Source of the DNA: Candidatus Krumholzibacteriia bacterium
Lineage (GTDB): Bacteria > Krumholzibacteriota > Krumholzibacteriia > LZORAL124-64-63
Assembly (NCBI GenBank): GCA_030590265.1
Contig: JAUUYW010000174.1
Location: forward strand, 1 to 7,047
DNA: 7,047 bases
Reading direction: 5' to 3'
Shown: piece by piece, positions 6,796 to 7,047 of the stretch
How the letters are laid out: each line of letters begins with the position of its first letter
How positions within the stretch are numbered: position 1 is the first letter of the stretch
The notes under the pieces: generated by a model
The model's input: the letters and a program-made list of their open reading frames with translations, nothing else
What the model was told of the DNA's origin: nothing
Database searches by the model: none
Made by a program: the position numbers and the translations under genes

Positions 6796-7047
6796 TTAGA
6801 TTGCTTCAAAAATTCCTGCCGCACCCATGCCAGTGCCGATGCACATGGTCACCAATGCGTACTTGCCACCACGGCGTTTCAGTTCGTGCAAAGCGGTGGC
6901 CGTCAGTTTGGCACCAGTGCAGCCGAGGGGATGACCCAGGGCGATGGCGCCACCGTTGGCGTTGATTCGCTCGTCGCCGGCATCCAGGTTCAGGGCTTTC
7001 AGCACTGCCAAACTCTGGGCCGCGAAGGCTTCGTTCAATTCGATGAC
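6796..7047 (-). CDS. fadA: Acetyl-CoA acyltransferase (3-ketoacyl-CoA thiolase), C-terminal part only
   Basis: The last 83 residues of a thiolase are visible; the gene runs off the window's right edge, and about 300 residues of a usual 390-residue protein are missing. The piece opens with VIELNEAFAA, the family's NEAF motif. It has the histidine motif GGAIALGHPLG (His39 of the visible part) and the catalytic cysteine in MCIGTGMG (Cys69), both needed for thiolytic cleavage of 3-ketoacyl-CoA to acetyl-CoA and a shortened acyl-CoA. The acylated nucleophile cysteine of the N-terminal half lies outside. TTG at 7038 is an internal Leu codon, not a start. The order thiolase then acyl-CoA dehydrogenase matches fadNAE-type operons, so a hydroxyacyl-CoA dehydrogenase gene may precede it beyond the window. 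A biosynthetic acetoacetyl-CoA thiolase is possible but less likely beside a VLCAD-like gene. Confidence 0.93.
   Translation of the reverse strand, partial: VIELNEAFAAQSLAVLKALNLDAGDERINANGGAIALGHPLGCTGAKLTATALHELKRRGGKYALVTMCIGTGMGAAGIFEAI

Overview
The window reads as a chromosomal fragment of a Gram-negative-type bacterium of moderate GC content. It carries two unrelated, convergently transcribed gene groups. The acyl-CoA dehydrogenase has a Bacteroidetes/FCB-like N-terminus. The ECF sigma factor is paired with a zinc-type membrane anti-sigma, a set-up common in Acidobacteria, FCB-group and related environmental lineages. I cannot place the organism more precisely from sequence alone, and I see no phage, insertion-sequence, CRISPR, tRNA or rRNA signature.

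Plus strand, 1-4877: three genes in one direction form a likely signalling unit. (i) The first is a very large protein whose 5' end lies outside the window. It has about twelve 40-residue tetratricopeptide (TPR) units, a CHAT (caspase-HetF-associated) peptidase domain with its His and Cys residues in place, and one C-terminal membrane segment. (ii) Forty-three bases later comes an ECF-family sigma factor with a GTG start. (iii) Overlapping its end by 8 bases is a zinc-binding (ZAS/zf-HC2) anti-sigma factor with one membrane segment and a small beta-rich outer domain. Inference: the sigma factor is held by the membrane anti-sigma, and the neighbouring TPR-CHAT peptidase, predicted to sit on the inner face of the same membrane, is a candidate protease or effector in the same switch. 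The arrangement resembles in outline the TPR-CHAT protease / sigma-inhibitor / sigma logic of the type III-E CRISPR Craspase system, but no CRISPR parts are present here.

Middle, 4878-4974: a 97-base convergent intergenic spacer. It holds a strong hairpin terminator that pairs better, and has its T-tract, on the minus strand.

Minus strand, 7047-4975: the 3' end of a thiolase gene, then after 30 bases a complete VLCAD-type acyl-CoA dehydrogenase with a good ribosome binding site. The order thiolase then long acyl-CoA dehydrogenase matches the fadNAE type of fatty-acid beta-oxidation operon. These are ordinary metabolic genes. The part worth a second look is the TPR-CHAT / ECF sigma / anti-sigma group.
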